Origin: Neolentinus lepideus HHB14362 ss-1
Lineage: Eukaryota > Basidiomycota > Agaricomycetes > Gloeophyllales > Gloeophyllaceae
Reading direction: 5' to 3'
Length of the DNA: 64,000 nucleotides
NCBI GenBank assembly: GCA_001632425.1
Contig: KV425617.1
Location: forward strand, 113,329 to 177,328
Shown: piece by piece, positions 11,053 to 25,582 of the stretch
Position numbering within the stretch: the stretch's first letter is position 1
Layout of the letters: the number at the start of each line of letters is the position of its first letter
Program-made: the position numbers and the translations under genes
The notes under the pieces: model-generated
Database searches by the model: none
What the model was told of the DNA's origin: nothing
Seen by the model: the letters and a program-made list of their open reading frames with translations, nothing else

Positions 11053-14000
11053 ATGAGTGCTCCAAGACTTCCTGCTGTACGTCTTCCAACTCTGGGTGGT
11101 GATAGGGAGGGAATATCTCAAGATGCTGTTGTCATGGAGCTGCCCCCGTCCAGTAACAAGTTCGGTTTCGCCTGGCCTGCTGAGGGTACTCAGTTGGCGC
11201 CGGTTCCCACTCCCAGTGATCGTACAATGAGCCTGAGCTCGTCCGATCCAGATTCAGAACTTTCAGACGCGGAGTCGCTACCGCAAATCTCTGCATCGCA
11301 GGCTGAGCCTGTGGAAAGCGGTCATGACATTACGCCAAAGAGCCGCCTAAATTTGGACCAGAACCCCATTGAACAACTTGTACAATCATCGCTTACACCA
11401 CCTCGACTGTCCCGCGCTTTCTCCATGCCTCTTCCACATCAGCTAAGTTATCTACAGAATCCACGGCGAGTACCATCCGACTCAGCAGCCTACGAGCGCG
11501 ACGGTCCTGAACCGGAATCGTCTCGATTCCACGAACTTTCATTGGAGCTAGCTGACTCGGTGCAAATGGTAATCCAAACCCTCCTCCAACTATCGCCACC
11601 ACAAGTCTTGGATCCAGCCAAGGAACAATTCTCCGCCTGCTCATTATCTATCCCGACACCATCTGTATCCGCCATGTTCACGTCCATGAAGAACCTTAAC
11701 TATATGTCTGCCAACATGTCTGCTTTTAGTTCCGACCCATCCTCGCCACGATCCTCACCACCCCTTGGAACGCGATCCACACACGACGACTTTGATGTTG
11801 GTGAGATGCTTCAGAGCGTAGGAGATGCCCTGAGCGGAGTTGCCGCCCAGGCAGGAGTAGACGTGGTCCTATTCCACCATGATGTTGGGATGAAACACGT
11901 TGCTGTGAAGGGTGACGAATGTGGTATATCTTATGCCCTCACACACGTGAGTTCATGGAGTCGATGACTTCACGGCATCAAACGAACTTATGCTATTCTA
12001 GATCGTCCGCCAAGTTATAAATACTGCTGCTCGGGGAGATACAATTGAGATTGGTCTATCAGTCCGGATGCACGTCCCTAACGAGGCAGAGTTACCGCCA
12101 TCTGACGCCACTGAAGGAGACGTGGAAGAGGATACGCTTCCTGTGGTCGACTTGGACGCGCCGATACGATGTGTATTTGATGTGTTCCATAAATTCGGCC
12201 GCACCCCATCCACCGTCGTCAACGGCTCGTCGCTAGACAGTCGTCCCGTATCTTCTCAATCTTCCCGTTCTCGGCCACAATTGGAGTCATCCTTACTGCT
12301 CAGACGATTGCTCCGCCACATCGGAGCCTCACTGGAAGTCAATTTGCCCACAAGGAATAACAAACCTGGTCGTACTTGTCAAATGACCATGTGTCTTGAG
12401 CGAGGGGACCCATCGGCAGTTAACCCTGCAGTGAATCTTAACAACGAAGAGGCAGGATATTTCTTGATGCCAGAAATCCGGTTAGCTAACGAGCCGACTC
12501 TGGAAGACCTGCTCCAGTTTGCCGACACTCTAAGGGGCAAGAAGGTGGACCTCTACGCCAGCGCCAAAGGTTCTTTTGCCCACCATCTTACCAGTTATCT
12601 CACAGCCTGGGGATTGGATGTGAGACACGTATCTCCTGCTGAGAGCTCGGAGGGGGAAAACGAAGACCCCGCCGAAGAAGTTCCCGCAACAGCGGATTCA
12701 TCTCCTCGAGAGGATCGCCACAGTCCTATCATATCTGCTCAAATGAGCAGTAGCTTAGAGTTCAAACCTCAGGGTAGTCCAGATGGGCTACCTTCGTCTT
12801 CATCTGGTAGCTCGCAAGGATTGACTTTTATCATCATTGACGACGATGTGTCCATCCTTCGGGAACGGCTGAAGAAATTACGGGCAGAACAATTCCAGTC
12901 CCAACCTCACACGATTGGCGGGCGGAAGCGACCTTCTCTGGCTGCATATCATCGACCTCGCTCGTCGCCGCACGTTGCGAGATCAATGGGCGGCTTCTCG
13001 AACGCACTACCTCTTCCAGTCCCCGTTGTTATTGTCCATTTCACGAGTCTTTCAAATTTCAAACTTGTGAAGGACGCCATTCACTCTCTTCTGGCGCCTC
13101 CGAACGGACCCTTCGTTCGCCCTCCCGAAATTATTGTCATTCCCAAGCCAGCAGGCCCGCGTCGATTTCTCACTGCGTTGCACACGGCGGTCACCAAACC
13201 CGTTGTTGATCCCTTCTTCACTCCAATTGCCACGTCTCCTGTAAGCCCCGGATTGAACATCGCCCATCCCTTCTTCCATAACTACGACAGAAGCCCCCGA
13301 TCCCCTCTGTCTCGACCTACCCGCCCCGGCTCAGACCGTTCGAACCGTTCGCCAAAAGAGGAACCATTGGGGCAGACCCTTAATTTGCCACCTCCTTCAC
13401 CCCTGGGGATGTCGGATGGCATGGAGTATTTCTCTGAGGCTGCTGTAGAAGCTGGTATGAAGCTGGGGCACTCACCGTCATCAGGGCTAGTGATCCAGAG
13501 CCCAGACGGTTCTCCAGCGGGTATCTTCTTCCACCCCGGAGCGGCCAAACCGGCGAAGGGTACAGCTCAGACACTGCGAATGGAGCGTGAACCGGCGCAA
13601 CTCGGGGCCACTCGCAGAGGGTGCACTTCTCGACAATCTTCCGAAGAACTTCGGCTCACTCAGCGAGAAGTTTCTCCTTCGCCGTTCATTACATCTACTG
13701 CGTCAGCCATCAGACGACCTTCAGTGTTGTCAGGACTGCCAGGAAGCTTTGATTCGGGCAACCTTGCGTCGCCAAGATCTGACCCAGGTCATATATCTCC
13801 CCATGTGATCACACCTTTGGAATCGCCCAATGGGTCTAGCGCCACGCAGGGACTGAACCCTCCCTTCACAGCGCCTAAGAAGCCAAACCAGAGTGATGTT
13901 TCTGGCCGGAACGGGCAGGCTGCGCCGCTTTCTCCTCGCCCTGCTCCTACTGGAAGCACACATAAGAGACCCATGCGGCGACCCACGGTCAATCGTAAGT

Positions 14001-15541
14001 CACCGGGAGCTGCAACTGCCGGAAAGAAACCGATTGATCCCAGCATCGTACCGCCCATCAGCGTCCTCATTGTCGATGGTATGTTTTCATGTTCATGTTT
14101 GCAATGCTTTTCCTTTGACATATTGATCGAAACGTTGCCTAGATAACCCCATTAACCAAACGATTCTCTCTACCTTCATGCGGAAGAAGAAGATCAAGTA
14201 CGACGTTGCGAAGAACGGTGAGGAAGCCGTTGAAAAGTGGCGGACTGGCGGTTTTCATCTGATCTTGGTCAGTTCTAATAATTTCACGATCATCATCCAC
14301 GCGATTCATCATCATATAGATGGACATTCAAATGCCTGTCATGGATGGTATACAAGCAACCAAGGAGATCCGGCGAATGGAGAAAGCGAGCGGTTCACAA
14401 GGGTTCCCAACTCCTTCGTCTGAAGAGGCGCGGACTCCCTCGGAATCGCCGTCAACTATTTCCGCCACGACTCCTTATAGGTCGTCGGTCATCATCGTCG
14501 CTCTGACGGCATCCTCTTTGCAGAGCGATCGTGTGGCTGCTCTAGCAGCTGGTTGCAACGATTTCCTGACAAAACCCGTATCCTTGCAGTGGCTGAATAA
14601 TAAGATCATCGAATGGGGATCGATCAAGGCGCTGCAGATGTGGGCCGATCTTCGGCCTGAGGTGGTGAAGAGCATCTCCAGCGGTCAGGCGGCGCAGGCC
14701 CAGAGCGTCGCACAAAAGCTGCATGTCCCGGAGGGTCGAAGTCCATCTGGATCACCCAGCAGATCGTCATCCCTTAGGCGGAGATCTTCCCGTGCAGGCG
14801 AGAGTGCAGATAACTCAAAGTCGTCGACTCCTCGCCCGAAGCCTGTGGCTCGAGCAGTGCTCCAGGATCACGAGTCTTCTGCTCAGTCGTCGCTTCATAG
14901 CGGGAATGCCTCGCCACCTACACAAAGTAAGGCCTGGTCCTGTCGCGTCACATGCACATTTCATATATTAAACGCTTTATAGCACGGTCTACTTCGGCTA
15001 TGACAAAGGAGTGGTCGGAGGCACCTTCGGAAGTGATTCCCAGTATGCGTTTCTTTTCACTGCTGTCTTCTGGTATTAATCGCTCGGCCTAGATGACCAT
15101 AATGTTCCTTCACCATTCACATTCTCTGGTAAGGAGACCAGCCCTATCACGAGTGGGGAGGTATCCGAAGAAGTGGATGAGACCACTCCCAAGCCCAGAT
15201 CTCTAAAGTCTAGCATTGACGTACCGTCAATTCCAGAAAATCTTCCAGAGGCTGAGCTTGGTAAGTTGTCCAGAACGTGCCGTACTGCAAGATCTAACGC
15301 AGTTCATAGAGGATATCACTTCTGCTATCGGTGAGCTGCCTACAGAAGCCGAAGCCGAAGTTCCTCTTGTACTTCCAGGTCACCTGAGTAAGTAATTGCG
15401 CGATGCGGGCAATGCGGACCTCGTTAATATTCATGAATAGCTGAATCGCTCCCTGGCTCTCCTGAAAGGCTCAGCAAGAACGCCGTCGAAGAAGTTCAAT
15501 TGGCCGCAGAAAGTCCATCCGCACCCGAACGTACGCCATGA
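11053..15541 (+). CDS. SSK1: Response regulator Ssk1 (HOG pathway)
   Basis: Eight exons: 11053-11946, 12002-14078, 14143-14267, 14320-14926, 14983-15042, 15093-15260, 15310-15387 and 15441-15541; 1369 residues. The first ~1010 residues are Ser/Pro-rich. They include a conserved stretch (GEMLQSVGDALSGVAAQAGV, then IRQVINTAA-like) related to histidine-kinase ATPase-like folds in fungal Ssk1/Mcs4. The receiver domain spans ~1000-1160: ISVLIVDDNPINQ with the acidic pair, MDIQMPVMDG with the phospho-acceptor Asp, ALTASS with the Thr/Ser, and FLTKPVS with the Lys. A ~30-residue Ser/Thr/Pro insert splits the receiver after the phospho-Asp helix. Ssk1 receives phosphate from the Ypd1 phosphotransfer protein and, when unphosphorylated, activates the MAPKKK of the osmostress pathway. 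The C-terminal ~200 residues are disordered and encoded by small exons. Confidence 0.93.
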
Positions 15542-16193
15542 CGGGGTTGGGCGACGCTCGGATTCGTGGTATGGCTCGCCTTGCCGCTCCTTACGCCATA
15601 CTTGCCGAGTGTCGCCGGGTACTTGGACATGTTATATAAGGCTCTTGTCTGTGACTGAGATTCACTCATGTTCATATTTTGGGTCTTGGGGGATTCACAT
15701 TGACAGCTGCGCTCCTTCCTTGTTTAAAGTTGATCTGTGTTTATGCACTTACCCTATGTACTCAACATGCCACGATTTAATGCAGACGGTCATATACCTA
15801 CCGGAGCAGACCGGCTGTCGCATACTTGTATACGTATTCACATCCACTAGCAATACTTGACCAACAAACACGCCTACACAGTAGATAGAGGGACATTTTC
15901 AATTATCTCGGGGCAGTAGATTAGTTACATCTGCAATACACGCGTTGCTTTGTTATTCATTCCGATTAAGAAATAGAATTGGACGCCCGCGAACGAGCAG
16001 CCTTAGCAGGAGCGGATGCAGAATCGCTGTTTGCGCGCTTGCGGTGAATAGTGTTAATATTTGTGCTCCGCGGCGCTACATATATATCGGCCTAGCGCGA
16101 GCCGAGGTCTTCTGCCTTCCACGACCTTGTAGAAGGCAGTTCGACTGCTCTCCACGCACCTTCTTGCTTATTTTTTCTTGCCCTCCCACAACC
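15542..16193. other. Intergenic between SSK1 and KDM3-like gene
   Basis: 652 bases. A TATATATA string at about 16080, some 110 nt before the next ATG, could serve as a TATA element. Otherwise nothing was recognised. Confidence 0.5.
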
Positions 16194-19100
16194 ATGAATT
16201 CCTTACAGGAGTTGCACACTCCGAAGCGGACATCGATCCCGCAGCTCTTGAATCCTGTGGCACCTACAGTCAATTCGACTTCCTTTGCCGATCCCGCTCA
16301 GTTTTCTCCCTTTAACGCCACCGCACACCCAATAAACCAGCATTCAGCGCATGCATACCGAGCACCGAGCGAATCAGGCTCATCCTACAGCTTAAGGGCT
16401 GCAAATTGGGAGCAGGCTCAGCAGAATGTTGAGGAAGAGTCATTAGAGCGGCCGAGAGCGCAGAGTGGTGAGCATCGCATGCAGTTCAGCATACTGCCGA
16501 CACTAATGTCCTCATCAAGTACACGGACCACCGCAAGAAAGATCACAGCGCGTTGACGGACCTCAGATGACGTTTGGCATGGTACAATGGCCACAACCAC
16601 CTGGTAATCTTCCTGCCGAAGCACAGGCTACGTACGGGCCTCCTGTACCACAACCAATGTTTTCCGATGAACGTACTCGTGAGTAATTCCTTGATCCCCC
16701 ATACGGCGCCCATTTCTGAACCTTCGGTTCTCCATTCGTACCTAGCTATGCAAGGGGACCACGCTGCCAAGAGTAGGCGCCTATAAATCCCATCGACACG
16801 TTTACAACATGATGTATTTTAGATCTCTTCGTTCCTCAGGCCATTCCGCAGGCGACAATGACCTTTGCCCAGCCGGCAGGTACGGTGCTTGTTTCTCCAG
16901 ACTCTCAGTGGGCTTGGAACCTAGGAAACACAGGTCTGTACCAGCCTGCGGACAGAGCATCTGTTCGTCTAGCCGCCCGTGCCAGTCTAGACCAGGATCC
17001 AGCGTCACAGTCTCGAGTAGCTGCTGGACCGTGGGTTATGGGCTATCCCGCCGGCTGGGTAATGGCCTTTCCTTATGCCATGCAGGCCTCAATGCCGCTT
17101 ACAGCAGCACAGCCTCAAGCACAGAAACGACCAGCAAGTGATAGCGATGAGCAAGAGCAACGACCGACTAAGAGTAAGAAAGGTAAAGGGAAGTCTTCCG
17201 CAACTGACACAGGTGCTGGTACGTGTGTTTTACACGAATCTCCTGTTCGAAGGGGCAGGCCGAGTTCATAAATGAACAGTGCCGAGCTCGTCGAAGAGGG
17301 GATTCAATAAGAAACGGAGAGCTGAGGCTGCGAAAATTCAAGCGCACAATGGTGTGTTGTTTGCTGTATTTTTGACGTGATTATCATGGCTTGATTTTAT
17401 TGCCTCGTTTCACTGTGCAGCGCAATTCAACAGGTTGACCCCGGCGATATATGTGAGCCCCAACGATAAAGGCAAAGATAAATCAATCAATGGGGACGGT
17501 AATTATCGGCGATTGTACACTCATCGTAGGCAGGTCTCACTCTGATTTTCTATCCAATCTAGTCAAGATGATTGTATGTGACGGGGGAGTTCGGATGCCC
17601 GAAACGCATGGTAAACTTCATCCTGAACTGCAATTTGCACGGTGCATGTCCAATCGATACAAGCAAGATACGTTCCCGCGATGTGTATCTTGCACGCGTC
17701 GCTGGGCTGGCGACCAGTGCCGCTTCCAAGGCATTCGCTTCTTTCTTAAAGATGACTCGCCGGAGAGGAAAATCGTCGGCATCAGCTTTGTCGAGCATCA
17801 GAAACCGGACTCGCCTACGATGAAGTTCCCGGAGAAATGGAATGTGGACCTAAATCCACAGTATACACGTCGAATCAAGGTTTGACTGTGAATTTAACAG
17901 TTTCACTTGGTGGATATTGACAATCGCATTCTCATTAGCGAACGGTGGCTAAGGCCCTCCTTCCCACCCTCAAAGAAGAACAGAAACATCTATCAATGTC
18001 AGGCGTTATTCGCCGACCAAGAGAAAGCGATGTTCGTGCAACCTGCGGTAAGTGAATCTGCGCCAAAATGCAACAAAAAATTCAAACCCCGTTCGCAGAC
18101 ACATGTAACACATCCATCTTCTCCAGCAGTTGGATGTGCCGGCTGTGCGGCCGGGAGGCGTGCGGGGAATGCTTCGAGCAAGTGAAGGAACTCACGCAAG
18201 TTGCACCTGGTGCGCTTGACACCGAAGTAGCTGCCCAACAGGCCAAGCGCGAAAGGCACGCGCACGTTAATCCATTCTTCCTCGCGTGCAACAAGCGAAC
18301 GGAGCATTCGGCCAGTGATTTCTCGCCGATGTCGCGATTCTGCAAGGAGGAACTGGATGCGGCGATCCCGGAGATGGAGGCGTTGTTGGCCCAAGGGAGT
18401 GACGCGGATGGTATGAAAGTCACTGTCATTGACCCAGTGCTTCATGATGGCACGGCAGCGGCAGCATCCGGTGAACTGATTCATACTTCTCCGCATGATA
18501 GCGATAGTCCAGCGTCACCACAGGAGCAGGATAACCATTTGTCGCCTACTGTGTCGGTCGATACCCCTGCGACATCACCTGAGGATGAGTCCCCAGAAGG
18601 CCAACTCCTTACACCTACGACAACTCCCCTTGGGCCGGCAATCGAAGTGCCGATCCATCCCATCAAGTACTTTGCAGACGAAGAGTTAACGGATGATGTC
18701 TTTCGGCAGTTATGGGCTAAGGGCGAGCCGCTCGTTGTCACGGGCTTGTTACCGAAGTTCCAAATCCGCTGGACGCCTGAGTACTTCATGGAGAAGTATG
18801 GGTCACAGGCATGCCTTATCGTAGAATGCCAGACGGACCAGAATAGACGAGTCACTGTCCGTGACTTCTTCAAAGATTTTGGAATGTATGAAGGAAGGAC
18901 ACAGTGTTGGAAGCTGAAGGTATGCCGACAATAGAGGATCTGAACTCATTACTCATTTACTGCACGTAGGACTGGCCGTCATCCACAGAGTTCAGTACTG
19001 CTTTCCCAGAGCTATTCGAAGATTTTAGTCGAGCTGTCCCGGTGCCGAACTACGTGCGTCGGGACGGCGTGTTGAATCTTGCATCCCACTTCCCTTCAAA

Positions 19101-19796
19101 TACCGTGGCCCCTGATATCGGTAGGTCTTTCTTATACCGTTTAAGTGGGTAACGCTGACAGACGAATCGTTATAACAGGACCGAAGATGTACAACGCGAT
19201 GGCATCTTCAGAGAAGCCCGGTAGCAAAGGGTCAACTCGACTTCACATGGACATGGCAGACGCTCTCAATGTCATGACGCATGCTGCCCCGTGTGTAGAT
19301 GGCAGCCCTGGGATGGCAGTGTGGGATCTGTACCGCGCAGAAGACGCGGATGCCTTGCGCAAGTTCCTCAAGAAGAAATTCAGAGGGATCTTCCAGAATG
19401 ATCCCATTCACAGCCAGACAGTCTATCTCGACGCAGAGTCGAGACAGGAGCTGTATGAATCGTATGGCGTGCAGAGCTACAGGGTTTACCAGAAGCCTGG
19501 GGAAGCAGTTTTTATACCTGCTGGATGTGCACACCAGGCTCGTAATTCCCTCCATATACTGCCGATGCAACGGTTGCTCACCAGTTTCCTGTGACATATA
19601 GGTTTGCAACCTTTCCGACTGTATCAAAGTCGCCATCGACTTCGTCAGCCCAGAGAACGTCGCGCGCTGCGAAAAGCTAACGCAGGAGTTCCGGCAACAG
19701 AACCAAGCGCAGCAGTGGAAAGAGGATGTTCTGCAACTGAAGACCATGATGTGGTTTGCATGGCTTTCTTGCTGCAAGCAAGAGAGGGAGGCGTAA
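16194..19796 (+). CDS. JmjC-domain histone demethylase, KDM3/JHDM2-like
   Basis: Twelve exons: 16194-16467, 16520-16678, 16746-16772, 16823-17218, 17280-17351, 17421-17498, 17563-17879, 17939-18047, 18099-18919, 18970-19120, 19179-19537 and 19602-19796; 985 residues. The N-terminal ~270 residues are Gln/Pro/Ser-rich. Two cysteine clusters follow: a first block (RCVSCTRRWAGDQC), then a KDM3-type C4/C4 finger (TCNTSIFSSSWMCRLCG, EACGEC). The JmjC domain occupies the last ~330 residues. LHMDMADALN carries the Fe(II) His and Asp, and PAGCAHQV carries the second His; a 2-oxoglutarate site is expected between them. This architecture (zinc finger plus JmjC) is that of H3K9 demethylases, acting in the nucleus; substrate specificity is inferred. 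The last intron (19538-19601) appears to start with GC, not GT: only that junction restores H-Q-V-CNL in frame. Confidence 0.9.
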
Positions 19797-20737
19797 CTGC
19801 TAAAGAGGGGTCTCAAATCGAGCTATACGCATACAAGATCGCGTTTGATCTGGGTCTATCCGATTTTCTATCTATTGGAAACTTAGGATGTTGGAGACTG
19901 CTGCGCGCTTGTTGTCTGCTGTATCATTTACCGTTGCTCGCTAACGTCTTCGAATTCTCTTTTATCTCTCCTATGTTCAGGCTGACAATGTACAGCCTTC
20001 TACTACCAATTCAATGGCTCTTTGTACAATAGTTATATTTGTTTTCCTCGCATTCCCAGTCTGTAGCAGAATGGATTACTATCCTCAAAGTTATTTTGTA
20101 CGTTTCATCTCCGCCTTGGCTAGACTATCTCGAGCCAATACCATCACCATGTAGTTGCAGCATGTTCGTCGGAAATTGATATACTGGTCAGCTGCAATGT
20201 GCTTGTGGATAATGCATCGACGGAGTGCCGCTGAGCTTATGGCTACCGGTTGGTTCGCGGGTTTGCTTGCTTGTCCCAGCAGTCCTTCTGGGACTTATGG
20301 AGCGCCGAGACACTTACTATACACAGCCGGCAGGCAAATAGATTGAACAGTGAACAGGGGTTCGTCCATTTCGTTACTGGTTCGAATACGCATGTCACAG
20401 GACTACTGGGCAAATCAAGGGCGCACCGTATTAATAGGACTTGGACTAGTGATACACATTTCGGGAGTATGCAGGAACGAGCGGAAAGCTTTCTGGTAGT
20501 ACACGCGTAGGAATCTCGGAACGATCGACGCAGAGAGACAGAGGAGCATACCGAGAAGTTTGAGTGCTAGAGATATGAATGGACGCCAGGATCTTGCCGC
20601 AGTCAGAGGTATGGAGCAGGCAGAGATAGGCCCCGGAGAAGCCTGAGTTGAAGAGTCGCCAGCAAACCTTGAAAGCTTGAAGGCTAGAGAAGTCCGGAGT
20701 TGCTACAGTTGTATCGAATATTGATATACGGTTTGCC
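19797..20737. other. Intergenic, convergent 3' regions
   Basis: 941 bases between the KDM3-like gene and the convergent unknown gene. Short open frames exist but show no splice-linked continuation. A tRNA-like B-box string at 20379-20389 has no matching A-box or stem. Confidence 0.5.
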
Positions 20738-22211
20738 TCAGTCTCGCCTGAGCTCGCGCAGGCACGCACACGAGCGAGACCTCTTCAGGCGCCAGGCGAG
20801 GTTGTGCTTCTGCGGGGGGATATGTGGATCCTGTGCGGCGGGAACGAGGAGAAACAACGAATAATAGACACGAGTTTTGAGAAGGATACGAGTGGAACGC
20901 GTGTTGTGGCAGTTTTTACGGGGCCAGCCGGGTTGGAACACGTCGTTAGTGAACCGAATAATCAATAAGCATGTTGTCATATTGTTGTGAATACAGGACA
21001 GTTCGTCAATGTGCAGTGAGAATATGAAGTGAAGGGGCGCTTACCGGACGCTGTGGCACAATGGAAGCGAGACACTCTTTCAGATATTTAGCTTCTTCGG
21101 GGTTCACTACGCTCGGCTAAGCAGAAACAAATCACAGTTCAGCATCGGTCGCAATTATTGCCGTCCACCAACAATGTGTTGTGTTCAAAATACATCAACA
21201 GCACGGTCAGTATCGCGATAACGGGCCTGTATGTAGAAATATGTAGGAATAGGTGAAATAGAAATAACCCACATGGTCAGCCAACCACACTCTCACCCTC
21301 CTCTCATCCACATACAGCTGTGCTTTCATGCGTGACCGGCGGTCGAACTGTACCGCGTCCAGTGAGGTGCGCCAAGAGACCCATTGTTGGAAATGGGCTT
21401 CGGTGCGCTGCAGGGTTGGGGCAAGGGCGAACCAGGATTCGCGGCTCTACATTGACAGTGCGGTGCGGGTCAGAGTGTGAATAGACATACAAAGGCTCTT
21501 TTTGTGATCATGGCAGATGTCAAGAGAAGGGTAAGAAGCGGTATTATACCTTAGAATACTCGCCCGCAGTAGGCGTATGACAATCCGACGGCCGGCGGTC
21601 GCGCCGGCTCAGCTCGACTGTGTGCTCCAAGCCGACCCACTCGCCATCGTCCTGTACCAGGGTGTCATTCTCTCTGTCTTGTGTGATATCTGCCAGAAGG
21701 GTGTCGTAGTCCTACATGACATTGCAAAGCCAGTTTTCAGGGATGAAAAGATGATAGTGGATGCACTTACAGTAGGCTTCTCAGGCCTCTTGCCCTTCTT
21801 AATCTCCTTAAGCCTCTGTTGATCACAGTCCACCTGAGTAAGCTCATCGTCGTTGAACCAGGTACATGACCGCGGGCGAGAGTCCGAGGCAGTAATAGAG
21901 ACACAAGTAGAGCCAGAAGACAGTGACTCTTGAGTGGTACCGGAGGAGAGCGTACCAGATCCGTCACTGGGCACAGAGTTCAATGAAGTCCGGACGCTTT
22001 GATAACCAGGGCCAGAGTGTGGATTAGAGAAGATACTGCCAAAGGGAGAGACCATCCTGTTCTTCAAACGAGCCAAAATACTTCCATGGTTGGGTCGACG
22101 AGACCGAGGGAAGCTATCACCATCGGACAGGGTCGGAGAATCCGAGTCATCGTCGTCGACACCGTCCGGGCCAGTAGGGAAGTAATGGTAGTTACCTCTA
22201 GAACCTTGCAT
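20738..22211 (-). CDS. Uncharacterised serine-rich protein
   Basis: I do not recognise the family. Exons 21771-22211, 21550-21711, 21273-21446 and 21045-21116 join in phase 0 with good GT-AG introns. The predicted last exon 20738-20830 is uncertain: its intron would be 214 nt, and other acceptors give a different ending. The ~313-residue product starts MQGSRGNYHYFP and has an acidic patch (DGVDDDDSDSP). Ser/Pro-rich sequence (~50-120) and a helical middle with many charged residues (DYDTLLADITQDREND) follow. A Trp/Arg-rich segment comes next (HFQQWVSWRTSLDAVQF, YVDERRVRVWLADHPSVV). No signal peptide or membrane span is evident. The conserved-looking middle and clean introns suggest a real gene. 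Confidence 0.6.
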
Positions 22212-22586
22212 TTACAGAAAAAAATAACTGAATATGCGGAGAGTGCAGCTGGGGTGGGTTGGGGCGGTTACGTACAACGACAGATGAGGCGAAGAAGACG
22301 CGCTCCGCAAAACGCGTCGACACACGTGGAGTCACAACGTCCACGAAGCGTGACGAACATGGCCACAACATTAGATATAGCTAATTCTTCCGCCTTTCGC
22401 CTGTAATCCGGAATTTAATTCCCCTTGTCCGAATGACTTGAAAGCCAATACATCGACCTTTGCTTAGGCAGAAGAAGCTTCGGCCTCCGAGTCAAGACAA
22501 CAAACCGGATTAAAGAAGCGGCCGCAGTGAGAAGTAGGTGAATCGAGTAACAGAAAAGATACAGGGACAGCACTCCGAATAACAAC
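22212..22586. other. Intergenic between unknown gene and KRR1
   Basis: 375 bases comprising the promoter of the unknown gene and the KRR1 3' end (both genes on the minus strand). A perfect short inverted motif CACGTG-like string occurs at about 22324. Nothing else was recognised. Confidence 0.45.
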
Positions 22587-24194
<1,608 letters not shown>

Positions 24195-24366
24195 GAGACG
24201 GAGAGATGGGACAAGGAATTTTGCCACAAGTTTCCGGGATGATCTCTCCCACGTGGCAGTGGCAGTGCTGTGTGTCGCCGATGGTTATGTTCTTTTGTTT
24301 CCGTTATTTACCACAAATCTAACCGTCTGCCATTAACACGCCTGTCTCTTCTGTACACACCTCAAT

Positions 24367-25582
24367 ATGGACATTTCTATTGACGATCAAATGGCACCCG
24401 AAACTGCTCCCCTTTCCTACGATGAAGCCATCGCCTACGAAGATCAAGTCGCGCCCACGAACGCGCCCCCCTCGCTCGCAAATCGGATCGGCCACACTAA
24501 GGTATACCTCCTCTCGGAGGCAACGGTGTCGAAGGGAAAGGTGCGCCGGTAGCATGCAATTCGGCGTCAATAGCGCAGGCGTAATTAATGTGAGAGTTTT
24601 GTAACGGTAAGCGCAAGCGCGGGGAGGATCTGGGAGAGGACATGGAAGAGGATGTGATAGAGGAAGAGGGTGCGTATTCGACTACTGTACTGACTGTATA
24701 GTTCTCACTAGGATACCAGATTTGACATACAGAGGAAATGCGATACTGTTACAAGGTCCACCCATCGCGCACCTCCCAACCTCGAATCTCTTCGCCTACG
24801 TGACGCAATTCGATGCGCACCCTATGGGACTTGAATGGATCGACGACAACACCTGCGTGCTTGTCTTTGAGTCCAAGGCCGCGGCGCGCCAGGGGCACAA
24901 CTTTCTCGCCAAGTCGCCCACGGAGGAGCCCGACACCGACGGCTTCCTCACAGCCAAGCCCATACCGATCACCCTCTGGCCTCCGGAAGAGCGCATCAAC
25001 AAGAGTCTTGGGAAGGGCGAGGGCCTCAAAGGCACGGTGCGTATGCGCTGGGCGCGGCACGCGGACGTGAAGAAGAAAGGCGCGAAGCGGGAGAGCAACT
25101 TTTATAAGAAGCATGGAGCAAGAGCAGGGAAGGAGGGGTTCTTCTCGCCGCCACCCGAGAGTGGGCCGCCCAAGAAGAGGAGGAGGGATTCGGAGAAGGG
25201 CGAGGACGAGCTAAGAGCAGAGTTGGATAACGATTTGGACGAGTTTCTCGCCGAGGACGAGCCGGAGCGTGCACCCTCGCATCCGAGTAAGATGCGCTCG
25301 GAGCGGATGGTCAACGAGAAGCGGAGCCTTCTGGAGCGCACGTCCGTTATGCGCGCTCAGACAGTCAGTCTGGTGGATCGGATCACGAAGCCGTTACCCC
25401 GGCGGAGAGATGGAGGAGGGGGAACTCGTGAGTGGGACAGAGGGAAAGACTCGGAGGTCTCACTGCCACGCAGACGAAGGAGTGCAGATCGAACCCGCTC
25501 AGAGCGGAGAGAGCGTCCTCAGAAGAAGACGCAGCAGGAATTGGATGACGAGTTGGACGCATTCTGGAACGAGGGCCGTTAG
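24367..25582 (+). CDS. NCBP3: Nuclear cap-binding protein subunit 3 (NCBP3) homologue
   Basis: Exons 24367-24540, 24612-24669 and 24720-25582 give 364 residues. The NCBP3 (C17orf85) domain is at ~78-140: YRGNAILLQGPPIAHLPTSN, FAYVTQFDAHPMGLEWIDD, then TCVLVFESKAAA, an RRM-like beta-alpha pattern. The short acidic segment before it and the long Lys/Arg/Asp/Glu-rich tail are typical. A downstream stretch (TVRMRWARHADVKKKGAKRE) matches a conserved basic patch of the family. Two short acidic helices (ELDNDLDEFLAED and ELDDELDAFW) resemble the C-terminal motif shared with chromatin target/ALYREF-interacting proteins. NCBP3 binds cap/NCBP1 and the TREX/EJC export machinery in animals; function here is inferred. 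The first intron's acceptor (TAAG at 24611) is weak but is the one that keeps K-G-K-R-K-R-G-E-D in frame. Confidence 0.85.

Noticed and set aside
20379..20389. tRNA B-box-like GGTTCGAATAC string
   Set aside because: No A-box at the proper distance and no acceptor or anticodon stem pairing around it.
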